Shown: positions 15,352 to 24,807 of the stretch, one piece after another
Position numbering within the stretch: the stretch's first letter is position 1
Layout of the letters: each line of letters starts with the position of its first letter
Source of the DNA: Paraburkholderia sp. UYCP14C
Lineage (GTDB): Bacteria; Pseudomonadota; Gammaproteobacteria; Burkholderiales; Burkholderiaceae
DNA length: 64,000 bases
Reading direction: 5' to 3'
Assembly: GCF_004197395.1 (NCBI RefSeq)
Contig: NZ_SELS01000050.1
Span: 1-64,000, forward strand
Translations under genes and position numbers: made by a program
The notes under the pieces: model-generated
Seen by the model: the letters and a program-made list of their open reading frames with translations, nothing else
Databases searched by the model: none
Told to the model about the DNA's origin: nothing

Positions 15352-16446
15352 CTACGCCTCGTCGTCGGTGCTGCCCGTCAACGCGCGCCGCGCGGCCTCG
15401 CCCTGCTCGTGCGACGCCGAGTAAAACACCCGTGCCCGGCCGATCACGATTTTCAGCGTCGCAATCACGGGCACCGCGAGAAAAATCCCCGCGACGCCGC
15501 CAAGCTGGTCGCCCGCGAGCAGTCCGACGATCACCAGAAACGGACTGACCTCGACGCCCTCGCTCATCAGATACGGATTGAGCACGTAGTCCTGAAACAG
15601 CCGGTACAGCGCAATAAAAATCACCAGCCACAACAGGTGCGGATAGCCGCTGAACACCGCGACCACGAGCGTGATCGCAACCGCGGCAAGCGGCCCCGCG
15701 AACGGCACGAATTCGAGCAGCCCGGCGCTGACCGCGAGCAGAAACGCGTACGGCACGCCGAACAGCGAGAACCCGATGCCGTAGGAAAACAGCGTGGCGA
15801 GCGACAGAAATAGCAGCGCGCGCACGTACTTCGACAGCAGCACGTTCACATCGTCGACGATCTCGCTCCACAGCACGCGATGCCGCCTGTCCAGCAACGC
15901 GAGAAACGCGTCGCGCATGCGTTCGCCGTCCTTGATCAGCAGAAAGCTCAGGATCGGAACCAGCACCAGATAGATCAGGTTGCTCGCCGCATGGACGACA
16001 CCGAGGCCGAGGCTGCGCGCCAACGGCACGGCCTTGTCAGAGCCGGTCTCGATCTGGCTGCGCACGAAATCGACGATCCGCTCGCGCAATGGTTCGAGAA
16101 AATGCGGCAGCGGCAAACGGTTTGGCACGTCGGTGCGCAGCAGCGTGGGCAACTGCGTGAACAGGCGCGTCGCCTGATCCTGTAATTCCACGCCGAACAG
16201 CGAGCCGACCACCGCGAGCAGCGCAACCACCACGACGAACACGACCGCGATCGACGCGACGCGCGGTACGCGGCGCGGCCTCACGCGTTCGACCAGCACC
16301 ACCATCGGGTAGATCAGATAGCTGAAAAACACCGCGAACACGACGACGAGCACCGTCGTCGACGCGATATAGATGACGAAAAACAGCAGCGCGAGCAGAA
16401 ACGCGGTCCAGACTTTTCTGGCCGTGCCGACGTCGAATCCCAGCAT
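15352..16446 (-). CDS. AI-2E family (PerM/YhhT-type) membrane protein
   Basis: A 364-residue integral membrane protein with about eight hydrophobic segments in the paired pattern of the AI-2E/UPF0118 family. Family blocks include the region before TM5 (ILSFLLIKDGERMR) and PYLMSEGVEVSPFLVIVGLLAGDQLGGVAGIFLAVPV in the last third, shown here only by its ends (YLMSEGVEVSP, GVAGIFLAVPV). Members have been linked to export of autoinducer-2 or to sodium/proton exchange, so the substrate is left open. The start at 16446 fits family length. Confidence 0.9.
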   Translation of the reverse strand: MLGFDVGTARKVWTAFLLALLFFVIYIASTTVLVVVFAVFFSYLIYPMVVLVERVRPRRVPRVASIAVVFVVVVALLAVVGSLFGVELQDQATRLFTQLPTLLRTDVPNRLPLPHFLEPLRERIVDFVRSQIETGSDKAVPLARSLGLGVVHAASNLIYLVLVPILSFLLIKDGERMRDAFLALLDRRHRVLWSEIVDDVNVLLSKYVRALLFLSLATLFSYGIGFSLFGVPYAFLLAVSAGLLEFVPFAGPLAAVAITLVVAVFSGYPHLLWLVIFIALYRLFQDYVLNPYLMSEGVEVSPFLVIVGLLAGDQLGGVAGIFLAVPVIATLKIVIGRARVFYSASHEQGEAARRALTGSTDDEA

Positions 16447-16694
16447 GAAGCGTCCTCATATGGGCGATGCGTCGCCGGCGTGACGAGTACGCCGGCCAAC
16501 TCTGGACCGTAACAGAAATTTACACGATACGTGTGACGAACGCCGCGCCGCGGGACGCGACGCGGCGAGCACCGACGGCGTGCGAGACGCTACGCGCGTG
16601 GTGCGTCGATGCACGGCCTGCGTGCCTGATTTGATGCGCCCGAAACCGGGCAGTCCGGGTAAATGTCGCTGCGGGTACGTGAAACTGCGGCGCG

Positions 16695-16877
16695 CTAACT
16701 CTTCACGCGCTCTTGTACCTCTTGCGCCTCTTCGCCGATTCTCGCCTGGATCCTGCCGGCTATTTTTTCGGCCGCCCCTTCGGCCTGCTTCGCGCGATTG
16801 CGGGTGACCTTACCGATCGCTTCCTTCACGGAGCCCTTGAGCTCCTTTGCCGTACCTTCCACAAGATTCCTGTTCAT
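16695..16877 (-). CDS. CsbD-family stress protein
   Basis: A 60-residue, highly charged protein with the CsbD fold signature: MNRNLVEGTAKELKGSVKEA at the start, then an AEGAAEKIAGRIQ helix. CsbD/YjbJ proteins are abundant under general stress and stationary phase, with unclear biochemical role. The ATG at 16877 gives the usual N-terminus; the ATG at 16892 would add five residues. It is monocistronic. Confidence 0.9.
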   Translation of the reverse strand: MNRNLVEGTAKELKGSVKEAIGKVTRNRAKQAEGAAEKIAGRIQARIGEEAQEVQERVKS

Positions 16878-17056
16878 GATGCCTTCCTGCAAATTGTGAC
16901 TGTGGAGTTGCCTGCTGGCGTTGCAACGAAACAGCCAACGTAAGGCGCGACGCGCCGCGTGATGGCGCGGATCGCTTCGCCAGAGGCGATCCGCGTCGGA
17001 GCAACCTGAAAAGTCCTAGCATCCGGCGTTCCCGATACCCGGTGCGCCGCGCGTGG

Positions 17057-18334
17057 TCACCTGTGCGTGGCGACGTCCTTCGCGGCGTCGCTGGCGGCAT
17101 CCTTGCCGTGAGCCGGATCAGGAGGACCATCTTTCGCGCCGTGAAAGATATGCTTGAAAAGTTCGTTGTTCTTTGCGCCGTTCAAAAGGTTTCGCAGCGC
17201 GGCTTCGTCATCCGCCGGCTTGAACGACAGCACTCTCTTGCGATAACGCTCCCTGCGTTCATCGAGCATGTAACTCGCCGGCAGCGGCAGTTCCCGGCTT
17301 CCCACGTCGAGATCGATGCCTTCGAAGGTCAGCAGCCCCGCATCGTGATTGATGAAGCACGCAGGAGGCTTGGTCCGGTCGATTACGTAGACGCACTGCT
17401 TTTGCAGATTGCCGGCGTCGGGCAGCCTGCCGCGGAAGATCTTGTCCCGCAGGAACGTGCACATTTCTTCCCAGCATTGCTCGGTCGATTTTCCCGCCGC
17501 GCAGGACCGCAGAATTTCGGTCTTCAGAATGTCCTCTGGAACGGCATAGTAAATCGGATAACCGGCCCTCAGGTAAAGCTGCAGTTGCAACACTTCGTAA
17601 CAGCGCCCCAATGCATGGATCGACGGTACGAGCAGGGACCGTTCATCCGATTCGTCGCCTTCGGTGGGTCCAGTCGCCGTCTGGCTGCGGATCGACGGAT
17701 GCTCCGGCAGCCCCGAATTCCGTGGTTCCGGCTGCCCGCCGCCCCACAGGATCAGATCGCGAAACAGGATCATCGGCAGGAACGAGTGGACGATCAGATC
17801 CGTCGACGCCCTGCGTTTGGCGCGCTCGTTCGTATCGGCTTCAGCGGGTAGCGTGGGATGCCATTTGCGCGACGAGCGCACGATGTCGCCGATCGCCTTC
17901 GCCACGCAGATGCCGTTCGGCAGTCCGCCGCCCTCCTCGTCGGCCCAGGTCTGCACGAGATCCCACGGCTCGCCGATCGGCACGCCGAGAAAGTAAAGGC
18001 CGAGCGACACCGCGGTCAGCAACTCGACATAGAACTGATTCGCCTGATAAGGCGCCGCTGGAATGCCCCGCATCAACTGCGGGTCGGCGAGCAGCCTTTT
18101 GCCCGATCCGACCTTGCACAGCGCGCCGGCGCAGTGCTTGAGCCGGTCGACGAGACCGCGCACGTCGCGATCGGCAAGCGGCGACTGCCCGCCGACCAGA
18201 TGGTGCCTGACCATCAGCGAGATCGGCGTCGTGAAATTCGACCGGTCGGTATTTTTCGTCGGCACCACGATGGACATCACCAGGTCGCTGATCATCTCCA
18301 GGTCGGCCAGCATCGCATCGATGGACGTGCTCAT
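17057..18334 (-). CDS. Unknown soluble protein, second gene of coupled pair
   Basis: A 425-residue protein with no family I recognise. It starts MSTSIDAMLADLEMISDLVM and has no signal peptide. It is rich in Cys, Trp and aromatic residues (for example YVELLTAVSLGLYFLGVPIG, QCWEEMCTFLRD, QKQCVYVID). A hydrophilic insert (about 245-275) and a charged Lys/Asp/Ala-rich tail flank the conserved-looking parts. Its ATG overlaps the stop of the upstream membrane-protein gene by one base (TGATG), which means tight translational coupling and probably a complex. The gene can be read much further upstream, but that part is a shadow of its neighbour. Confidence 0.75.
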   Translation of the reverse strand: MSTSIDAMLADLEMISDLVMSIVVPTKNTDRSNFTTPISLMVRHHLVGGQSPLADRDVRGLVDRLKHCAGALCKVGSGKRLLADPQLMRGIPAAPYQANQFYVELLTAVSLGLYFLGVPIGEPWDLVQTWADEEGGGLPNGICVAKAIGDIVRSSRKWHPTLPAEADTNERAKRRASTDLIVHSFLPMILFRDLILWGGGQPEPRNSGLPEHPSIRSQTATGPTEGDESDERSLLVPSIHALGRCYEVLQLQLYLRAGYPIYYAVPEDILKTEILRSCAAGKSTEQCWEEMCTFLRDKIFRGRLPDAGNLQKQCVYVIDRTKPPACFINHDAGLLTFEGIDLDVGSRELPLPASYMLDERRERYRKRVLSFKPADDEAALRNLLNGAKNNELFKHIFHGAKDGPPDPAHGKDAASDAAKDVATHR

Positions 18335-20034
18335 CACTCGACCTCCGCCGCTATCTCTTCGATCGACGGATCGTACTGGCCGTCGATCGTCGCCGTCTTC
18401 CGCGGCTCGGACGTGGCGATGATCGCCAGCGCATCCCGAATCAAGCCCTTGCAGCGCGCCGCCAACACTCTCTTGCGAATTCCCGATGGCGCGTCTCCTT
18501 CGTTCGCCCATTCCTTGAATCCGAGTCTTTCCAGTACGTGATCCTCGTTCTGTCCGAAGGCGGCCGCGCCGTCCGCGGGTATCGTCTGATGGGCGTCGGT
18601 CAGGCAGGTGCAGATGTACTCCTCGACGGTCGGGCCACGCGCCGCCAGCGTTTGAATCTCGCGCTTCGCCCAGCGGGCGAGCGACACCGAGATCTCATCC
18701 ATGTCGTGCGTCAGGTTGCGCACCTTGACGTCCTTGCCGCGATCGTCGCCGAGAATCTGAAACACGGTCCGGTCGACGACATGCAGCCACAGCGAGGTCT
18801 GCGCAATGCGGATCCTGTGTTCGCACACGACGTCTTTCGAATCGGCCTCGAGCGCGCGCCGCACCTGCCACAACACGACGTAATGCCAGACGAGCCCAAT
18901 GAACTTGCCGAAGAAGAGTGCTTTGTCCTGCATCGATTCGTCGTCGAACTCGGGATATTCGAGCGGCGTCACCAGCGTCATCTTCGTGCGCGCGCCTTCC
19001 TTCAAGGTCCGATAGAGCGTCGCCGCGGGGCTGCTGCAATAGCCGTCCCAGGACTCGCGCGCCCACCATTGCTTGTCGATATCGAAGAAACGATAGATCG
19101 AATAGATGCCTTTTTCCGACTCGTGAGGATTCGCCGCGCCGCCGTGAGCCTGTTGCGCCGCGCCCGGCTGCAGGCGCTTTCTCTCCTCCGCGCGGGACTG
19201 GTCGCGATTTGGGTCCCGGTTCGGGTCGCGATAGGCGTCGTAAATCACGCGAAGACCATAGCGGGTACCCATCGCGTTATCGATGCTCGCCACCTTGTCG
19301 CTGAGTTCTTTGCGGATGGTCTCGAGCACCGCCTCCTGCTCATCGACGAGCTTGCGTTGCTGTTCGAGCGCGGAGTAGTGTTCGGCGGCCACGTAGATGG
19401 CGGCGAGCGCCAATGCGAGCACGACCGCATCGGTATAGCCTTCCCATATCTCGCCGCCGAACAGCAATACCGCGGGGACATAGCAGAACACGGGAATGCA
19501 CCAGCGCGACACGAACCACTTTCGCAGCGCGCCGATCACACCCTTCGAGCGGGAGATTACATCGGGCGCGGGCTCGCCTTCCTCTTCCGCGATCCGCTTC
19601 TTCTCTTCGAACTCACGTTCCTCGATCGTTCTCGCCCGCTCTTCTTCGCCACGGCAAATGTGCACATAGAACACGAGGAACGTGAAGGCCGTGACCAGCA
19701 ACGCAAGCAGCCAGCTCTCGCCCATGCTGGGTGCGCGCTCTTCCTCGCTGACCTGCTTCATCACCGCGGCGATCTTTTTGATGCACTCGATGCCGGGAGG
19801 CAAGCAATCCGCATCCGGCACGCGATGCGAAAAGGTCATGATCCAGTAGACATAGCTCCCCACCAGAACCGCAATGCCGCCCAGCGCGGTGAGGACGAGT
19901 TTCTTTCCATGCGGGCCTTGCTCGACATGGGAACCGGGTTGGTCGTTGGCAGACGGCTTTTTTCTTTTGTGCGGCTGACCGTTGCCGCTCGACGCAGCGT
20001 GCGAGCGGCGATTCTCATCTGACGGCTTTTCCAT
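18334..20034 (-). CDS. Unknown four-helix membrane protein with large cytosolic domain
   Basis: A 566-residue protein of unknown family. A polar, Lys/His-rich N-terminus of 45 residues precedes helices at about 46-69, 108-126, 178-194 and 201-218, then a coiled coil (about 221-255), a DPNRDPNRDQSR repeat and a cytosolic domain of about 250 residues with FFGKFIGLVWHYVVLW and IRIAQTSLWLHVVDRTVF. The segment between helices 2 and 3 is strongly charged (EEER, EEKKR). The start is set by AGGAGG at 20043-20048, 8 bases from the ATG at 20034 and too close to the ATG at 20040. Its stop overlaps the next start (TGATG). Confidence 0.75.
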   Translation of the reverse strand: MEKPSDENRRSHAASSGNGQPHKRKKPSANDQPGSHVEQGPHGKKLVLTALGGIAVLVGSYVYWIMTFSHRVPDADCLPPGIECIKKIAAVMKQVSEEERAPSMGESWLLALLVTAFTFLVFYVHICRGEEERARTIEEREFEEKKRIAEEEGEPAPDVISRSKGVIGALRKWFVSRWCIPVFCYVPAVLLFGGEIWEGYTDAVVLALALAAIYVAAEHYSALEQQRKLVDEQEAVLETIRKELSDKVASIDNAMGTRYGLRVIYDAYRDPNRDPNRDQSRAEERKRLQPGAAQQAHGGAANPHESEKGIYSIYRFFDIDKQWWARESWDGYCSSPAATLYRTLKEGARTKMTLVTPLEYPEFDDESMQDKALFFGKFIGLVWHYVVLWQVRRALEADSKDVVCEHRIRIAQTSLWLHVVDRTVFQILGDDRGKDVKVRNLTHDMDEISVSLARWAKREIQTLAARGPTVEEYICTCLTDAHQTIPADGAAAFGQNEDHVLERLGFKEWANEGDAPSGIRKRVLAARCKGLIRDALAIIATSEPRKTATIDGQYDPSIEEIAAEVE

Positions 20035-20166
20035 ACGCATTGCCTCCTGATCGATCAAGAGCACTGGAATGCGGGAAACGGTGGCGTGAACACACCGCAG
20101 GTCGGACGAGCGCCCGTGATGAGGGCTGTGAGCAGGCTTTGCCGGTCGGGACGGGGCTGGACTATC

Positions 20167-20196
20167 TATCTAAGATTGCGCCCGGAAAGATGTCAA
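20167..20196 (-). promoter_or_regulatory. Sigma70-type promoter of the unknown two-gene operon
   Basis: On the minus strand TTGACA (20196-20191) is followed after 18 bases by TAGATA (20172-20167). The -35 hexamer is perfect and the local sequence is AT-richer than its surroundings. It lies about 130 bases upstream of the ATG at 20034, leaving a leader of about 120 bases. Confidence 0.6.
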
Positions 20197-20358
20197 TTGG
20201 CATACGTAGTCTCTGTGCGCCAGACCACAATTGGCACCGGGCCTGCTGACCGGGGGACGTGGGGGGCACGATGCCAGGCAGACCTAAGGGCGGCCGCGTT
20301 CAAGCCGGGCGCGTGGGCGCTGGGCGTGCCCCACGCCCCACGCGCCGCGCCACGCGAG
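20197..20358. other. Intergenic between unknown operon and HIBYL-CoA hydrolase gene
   Basis: This region follows the valine operon's last stop (minus strand) and precedes the promoter of the unknown pair. A GC hairpin GCGTGGG...CCCACGC near 20309-20335 could act in termination of the valine operon, but it has no T tract. No gene is seen. Confidence 0.4.
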
Positions 20359-21522
20359 TCAGTCGCCGTGCTCCGCGCCCAGCGCCGCCAGCGGATGCGT
20401 GTCGCCGTGCCACGGCGAACTCAGGAAATGCCGCACGCGCTCGGGCCGCACCTCGGCGAGCGTCGCCGGCGACCAGCGCGGCCGACGGTCCCTGTCGATC
20501 AGTTGCGCGCGCACGCCCTCGCGGAAATCGCCTTCCTCGATCGCGCGCTTGACGATGCCCAGCTCCATGCGGAAGCATTCGGCAAGCGTCATCTGACGGC
20601 CGCGCAGCAGCGCTTCGCGCGTCACCTGCAGCATCGTCGGCGAATGGGCGGTCAGTGCGTCGTAGGTCGCTTGCAACCATTGCCGCAACTCGCGCGGGGG
20701 TTCGCGTTCGAGATCCTGGCGCAGCGTCGCGACGATACGCTCGACGCCCGAGCGCCGGTCGAAGTGGCGCAGTATCAGTTGCGTCAGCGCGCCGAGCGGT
20801 GCGTGCGGCACGATATTGCACGGCGGCTCGAACACGGCGCGCAGCGCGGCGATGGGCTCCCCGTCATGCGACATGCGCTGCAAACGTTCCTCGAAGCTCG
20901 CCAGCCAGTCGGCCGGCACGCACAGGTCGGCCAGTTGCAGGCGCATCGCATCGGCACCCGATAGCGTCGCGCCGGTCAGCCCGACATACAGCGCGAGCTC
21001 GGCCGGCATCACGCTCAGAAAGCGGCTCGCGCCGACGTCCGGCACGAAGCCGATGCGCGTCTCCGGCATCGCGATGCGGCTGCGTTCGGTCACGATGCGC
21101 AGCCGTGCCGCCTGGCCGAGGCCCATGCCGCCGCCCATCGCGATACCGTCGAGCAGCGCGACCACCGGCTTTGGAAACGTGTGCAGCGCGTAGTCGAGCC
21201 GGTATTCGTCGACGAAGAACGCGAGCCAGCGCGGATCGCCCTGCGTCGCGAGCCGATGCACCTCGCGCACATCGCCGCCCGCGCAAAAGCCCTTGTCGCC
21301 GGCGCCCTTCAGCACCAGCGCGACGATCGCGGGATCGCCGCGGCAATGCTCGACCAGAACCGCGAGCTCGCGCACCATCGCATGTGACAGCGCATTCAGC
21401 GCGGCCGGCCGGTTCAGCGTGATGATCGCTACGCGGTTGACGACGCGAAACAGCACATCGGGTTCGGCTGGCGCGTTCGTCGCATGACGCGCTTCGGCCA
21501 CGACGCTTTGCAGGGCGCTCAT
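20359..21522 (-). CDS. 3-hydroxyisobutyryl-CoA hydrolase
   Basis: A 387-residue crotonase-fold hydrolase of the HIBCH group, longer than simple enoyl-CoA hydratases because of its extra C-terminal segment. Seen: GFCAGGDVREVHRLA (oxyanion loop), IAMGGGMGLGQ, MPETRIGFVPDVGASRFLS (catalytic Glu in PET and Asp in PDVG), and FRMELGIVKRAIEEGDFREGVRA, the family's C-terminal block. It frees 3-hydroxyisobutyrate from its CoA ester in valine breakdown. Its ATG overlaps the preceding hydratase stop by 4 bases. Confidence 0.92.
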   Translation of the reverse strand: MSALQSVVAEARHATNAPAEPDVLFRVVNRVAIITLNRPAALNALSHAMVRELAVLVEHCRGDPAIVALVLKGAGDKGFCAGGDVREVHRLATQGDPRWLAFFVDEYRLDYALHTFPKPVVALLDGIAMGGGMGLGQAARLRIVTERSRIAMPETRIGFVPDVGASRFLSVMPAELALYVGLTGATLSGADAMRLQLADLCVPADWLASFEERLQRMSHDGEPIAALRAVFEPPCNIVPHAPLGALTQLILRHFDRRSGVERIVATLRQDLEREPPRELRQWLQATYDALTAHSPTMLQVTREALLRGRQMTLAECFRMELGIVKRAIEEGDFREGVRAQLIDRDRRPRWSPATLAEVRPERVRHFLSSPWHGDTHPLAALGAEHGD

Positions 21523-22319
21523 CGCTGCGTCCCCCGTGGTGCAGCGCTGGTCTGCCAGCGCGGCGCGCGTTTTTCCAGGAACGCGTTGACGCCCTCGCGC
21601 TGATCGGCGCCATCGAACAGATCGACGAAGCGCTCGCGTTCGAGCGCGAGCGCGGCGCTGCGCGGCACGCCATCCCGCGCCTGATGGATCAGCTCCTTGC
21701 TGAAGCTCACCGCCTGCGGGCTTAAACCGGTGACGCGCTGCGCCGTCTTCAGCGCGGCTTCACGCGCGGCGCCGCGCTCCACCACTTCTTCGACGAGACC
21801 GATGCGCAGCGCGGTCTCCGCATCGATACGCTCGCCGGTCAGAATCATCCGCTTGGCCCAGCCTTCGCCGACGAGCCACGGCAGCGTCTGCGTGCCGCAG
21901 CCGCACGGCAGCAGGCCCACCGCGGTCTCGGGCAGCGCCAGCACCGCGTGCTGCTCGGCGATGCGGATATCGCAGGCGAGCGCGCATTCGAGACCGCCGC
22001 CCATCGCAAAGCCGTTGAGCGCCGCAATCACGACGGGCCGCGCATTCTGCAGCGTTTCGAACGCCGCGCCGAAACGCGCCGCCGCGGTGCGCGCGACTTC
22101 GCGATCGCCGTCGGCGAACGTGTTCAGATCGGCGCCCGCGCTGAAGAACTTCGGGCCGTCGCCGGTGATCACCAGCGCGCGCACGCGCGCATCGTCGTTC
22201 AGTTGCTCGACGGTGCGTTGCAGTTGCAGCAGACCGTCGGGCGTGAACGCGTTCGCGGGCGGCCGTGTCAGCGTGATCACGGCGACCGCGCCGTCGTGTG
22301 CGTAATCGAGCTCGATCAT
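21519..22319 (-). CDS. Enoyl-CoA hydratase (methacrylyl-CoA hydration)
   Basis: A 266-residue crotonase. The oxyanion-hole region is FFSAGADLNTF and the second half has NGFAMGGGLECALACDIRIA and LPETAVGLLPCGCGTQTLP, with a catalytic Glu in PET; the second usual Glu is replaced in GLLPCGCG, as in some family members. It probably hydrates methacrylyl-CoA between the acyl-CoA dehydrogenase and HIBYL-CoA hydrolase steps. It overlaps both neighbours by 4 bases (ATGA), giving a coupled run of three genes. Confidence 0.88.
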   Translation of the reverse strand: MIELDYAHDGAVAVITLTRPPANAFTPDGLLQLQRTVEQLNDDARVRALVITGDGPKFFSAGADLNTFADGDREVARTAAARFGAAFETLQNARPVVIAALNGFAMGGGLECALACDIRIAEQHAVLALPETAVGLLPCGCGTQTLPWLVGEGWAKRMILTGERIDAETALRIGLVEEVVERGAAREAALKTAQRVTGLSPQAVSFSKELIHQARDGVPRSAALALERERFVDLFDGADQREGVNAFLEKRAPRWQTSAAPRGTQR

Positions 22320-23233
22320 TGCGTGCCTCCGTGGCCGTCATCGCCGCGATCGCGCGAGCGATACAGCTTGATCACCGCCGAAAAGTCCAGACGTCCCGCG
22401 CCGTTCGTGCTCATCGTTTGGTAAAGCTGCTGCGCGAGCGCGCCGAGATAGACCGGTTGACGCACGCCGCGCGCGGCATCGGTGGCGAGGCCGAGGTCTT
22501 TCAGCATCAGGTCGGTGCCGAAGCCGCCGGTATAGCCGCGCGACGACGGCGCGGTCTCGATCACGCCCGGCATCGGGTTATACGTGTCGGAACTCCAGCA
22601 GCGCCCGGTCGACGTATTGATGATGCTGCCGAGCACCTTCGTGTCGATGCCGAGCGCCTCGCCGAGCGACATCGCCTCCGCGACGCCGGCCATCGAGATG
22701 CCGAGCACGAGGTTGTTGCAGATCTTCGCGACCTGACCCGTGCCGGTGTCGCCGCAATGCACGATGTTCTTTCCCATCGCCGACAGCACCGGCTTGACCT
22801 GCTCGTACACTTGCGCGCTGCCGCCGACCATGAAGGTCAGCGTACCGGCCGCCGCGCCGCCCGTGCCGCCCGACACCGGCGCGTCGACGAAACCGTTGCC
22901 ATGCGCCGCGGCCAGTTCGGCCAACGCTTTCACGCTGGCGGGGTCGATCGTGCTCGAATCGATGATCGGCACGCCCGCCGCGATGCCGGCGAGGATGCCG
23001 TCGTCGGCGCTCAACACGCTGCGCACGTGCGCCGCTGCCGGCAGCATCGTGATCACGCATTCGACGTCGCTCGCGGCGGCCTTCGGCGAGCCGGCCGCCT
23101 GGGCACCGGCGGCGACGAGCGTGCGCACGGCCTCTACGCTAAGGTCGAACACGTTGAGCGCGTGGCCCGCCTTCAGCAGGTTCAACGCCATCGGCGCGCC
23201 CATGTTGCCGAGTCCGATAAAGCCAATTTTCAT
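22316..23233 (-). CDS. mmsB: 3-hydroxyisobutyrate dehydrogenase
   Basis: A 305-residue NAD-dependent beta-hydroxyacid dehydrogenase that oxidises 3-hydroxyisobutyrate to methylmalonate semialdehyde. The Rossmann motif IGFIGLGNMGAPMALNLLKA begins at residue 3. The substrate motif FVDAPVSGGTGGA and the catalytic-Lys block GTGQVAKICNNLVLG are both present, and the C-terminal region ends in LDFSAVIKLY. The start at 23233 puts the nucleotide motif in the usual place; longer in-frame readings are shadows of mmsA. Confidence 0.95.
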   Translation of the reverse strand: MKIGFIGLGNMGAPMALNLLKAGHALNVFDLSVEAVRTLVAAGAQAAGSPKAAASDVECVITMLPAAAHVRSVLSADDGILAGIAAGVPIIDSSTIDPASVKALAELAAAHGNGFVDAPVSGGTGGAAAGTLTFMVGGSAQVYEQVKPVLSAMGKNIVHCGDTGTGQVAKICNNLVLGISMAGVAEAMSLGEALGIDTKVLGSIINTSTGRCWSSDTYNPMPGVIETAPSSRGYTGGFGTDLMLKDLGLATDAARGVRQPVYLGALAQQLYQTMSTNGAGRLDFSAVIKLYRSRDRGDDGHGGTQ

Positions 23234-23265
23234 GATGTCGTCTCCGTGTGTGCGTTCAGCGCAAT

Positions 23266-24807
23266 TCAACGCAGGCGAATCGTCGTGTTGACGCCATCGT
23301 TGCTGGTGTCGTCGTCGAACCAGCGCGCGGTGACCGTCTTCGTCTGCGTGTAGAACTGCACGACCTGCTTGCCGTACGGACCGAGATCGCCGAGCTTCGA
23401 GCCGCGTGAGCCGGTGAAGCTGAAAAACGGCACCGGCACCGGAATCGGAATGTTGATGCCGACCTGGCCGATATCGATCTCGCTCTGGAACTTGCGCGCC
23501 GCCGCGCCGCTTTGCGTGAATAGGCCCACGCCGTTGCCGAACGGGTTGGCGTTGACGAGCGCGATCGCGTCGTCGAGCGTCGCGACGTTCACCACCGCGA
23601 GCACCGGCCCGAAGATTTCGGTGCGGTAGATCTCCATGTCGGTCGTGACGTCGTTGAATACCGTCGGGCCGATGAAGTTGCCCTGCTCGTAGCCGTGCAC
23701 CTTCACGTCGCGGCCGTCGAGCGCGAGCGTCGCGCCTTCCTTCACGGCGGCGTCGATCAGACCGAGCACACGCTGTTTCGCCGCGCGCGACACGACCGGC
23801 CCGACATCGGTGCCCGGCTCGTGACCCGCGTTGACCTTCAAGGTCTTCGCCTTCGCGACGAGTTCGGGCAGCCACTCGCGCGCGGCGCCGACCAGCACCG
23901 CCACCGAAGTCGCCATGCAGCGTTGACCGGCGGCGCCGAACGCGGCGCCGGCGAGCGCATTGAGCGTCTGCTCGCGATTCGCGTCCGGCAGCACGACCGC
24001 GTGGTTCTTCGCGCCCATCATCGATTGCACGCGCTTGCCGTGCTCGCTGCCGAGGCGGTACACGTGCGTGCCGACCGCCGTCGAGCCGACGAACGAAATC
24101 GCCTTCACCAGTTCATGCGTGCACAGCGCGTCGACCACTTCCTTGCCGCCGTGCACGACGTTCAGCACGCCCTTCGGCACGCCGGCTTCGAGCGCGAGTT
24201 CGACGAGTTGCATCGTCGACAGCGGGTCCTGCTCGGACGGCTTCAGCACGAAGGTGTTGCCGCACACGAGCGCCATCGGGAACATCCACAGCGGGATCAT
24301 CGCGGGAAAATTGAACGGCGTGATGCCGACGCATGCGCCGAGCGGCTGACGCAGCGTATAGGTGTCCACGCCGCCGGCGACGTTTTCGGCGAATTCGCCC
24401 TGCTGCAGCGTGCCGATCGAGCACGCGTGCTCGACCACTTCCAGACCGCGGAAGATGTCGCCCTCGGCATCGGGAATCGTCTTGCCTTGTTCGGCGGACA
24501 GCGTCTTCGCGATGCGCGCCATATGCTCGCGAATCAGCGCCTGGTACTTCAGCATGATGCGCATGCGCGCGCCGATCGGCGTGTCCTTCCACGTGTTGAA
24601 CGCGGCGTGAGCGCTACGCACCGCCGCGTCGACTTCAGCGACGGTCGCGAACGGCACGCGCGCGAGGACCGCCTGGGTGGCCGGGTTCACGATGTCGCGC
24701 CATTCGGCCGTCTTCGATTCGACGTACTCGCCGTTGATCAGCAGTTTGACGGTATGGACGGCGCCGGCAACGTCGCGGCTGGTCTCTTTCGAAGCAAGGG
24801 TGCTCAT
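23266..24807 (-). CDS. mmsA: Methylmalonate-semialdehyde dehydrogenase (CoA-acylating)
   Basis: A 513-residue aldehyde dehydrogenase. The active-site Cys lies in GAAFGAAGQRCMATS, the CoA-acylating variant, and the general-base Glu of ordinary ALDHs is replaced (VQSMMGAKNHAVVLPDA), as is typical of MMSDH. PFNFPAMIPLWMFP and the closing SFTGSRGSKLGDLGPYGKQ match the family. It converts methylmalonate semialdehyde to propionyl-CoA. It sits directly upstream of mmsB, 32 bases away. Confidence 0.95.
   Translation of the reverse strand: MSTLASKETSRDVAGAVHTVKLLINGEYVESKTAEWRDIVNPATQAVLARVPFATVAEVDAAVRSAHAAFNTWKDTPIGARMRIMLKYQALIREHMARIAKTLSAEQGKTIPDAEGDIFRGLEVVEHACSIGTLQQGEFAENVAGGVDTYTLRQPLGACVGITPFNFPAMIPLWMFPMALVCGNTFVLKPSEQDPLSTMQLVELALEAGVPKGVLNVVHGGKEVVDALCTHELVKAISFVGSTAVGTHVYRLGSEHGKRVQSMMGAKNHAVVLPDANREQTLNALAGAAFGAAGQRCMATSVAVLVGAAREWLPELVAKAKTLKVNAGHEPGTDVGPVVSRAAKQRVLGLIDAAVKEGATLALDGRDVKVHGYEQGNFIGPTVFNDVTTDMEIYRTEIFGPVLAVVNVATLDDAIALVNANPFGNGVGLFTQSGAAARKFQSEIDIGQVGINIPIPVPVPFFSFTGSRGSKLGDLGPYGKQVVQFYTQTKTVTARWFDDDTSNDGVNTTIRLR

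Noticed and set aside
18538-20022. 494-codon plus-strand frame opposite the unknown membrane protein
   Set aside because: Composition typical of antisense to GC-rich coding DNA; the minus-strand gene has a ribosome site, promoter and membrane pattern.
17057-20064. Known CBASS or S-4TM effector pair
   Set aside because: There are four helices, but no nucleotidyltransferase gene adjoins and the sequence blocks differ from those effectors as I know them.
20197-20358. tRNA or other structured RNA gene
   Set aside because: GC hairpins only; no cloverleaf or conserved T-loop sequence was seen.
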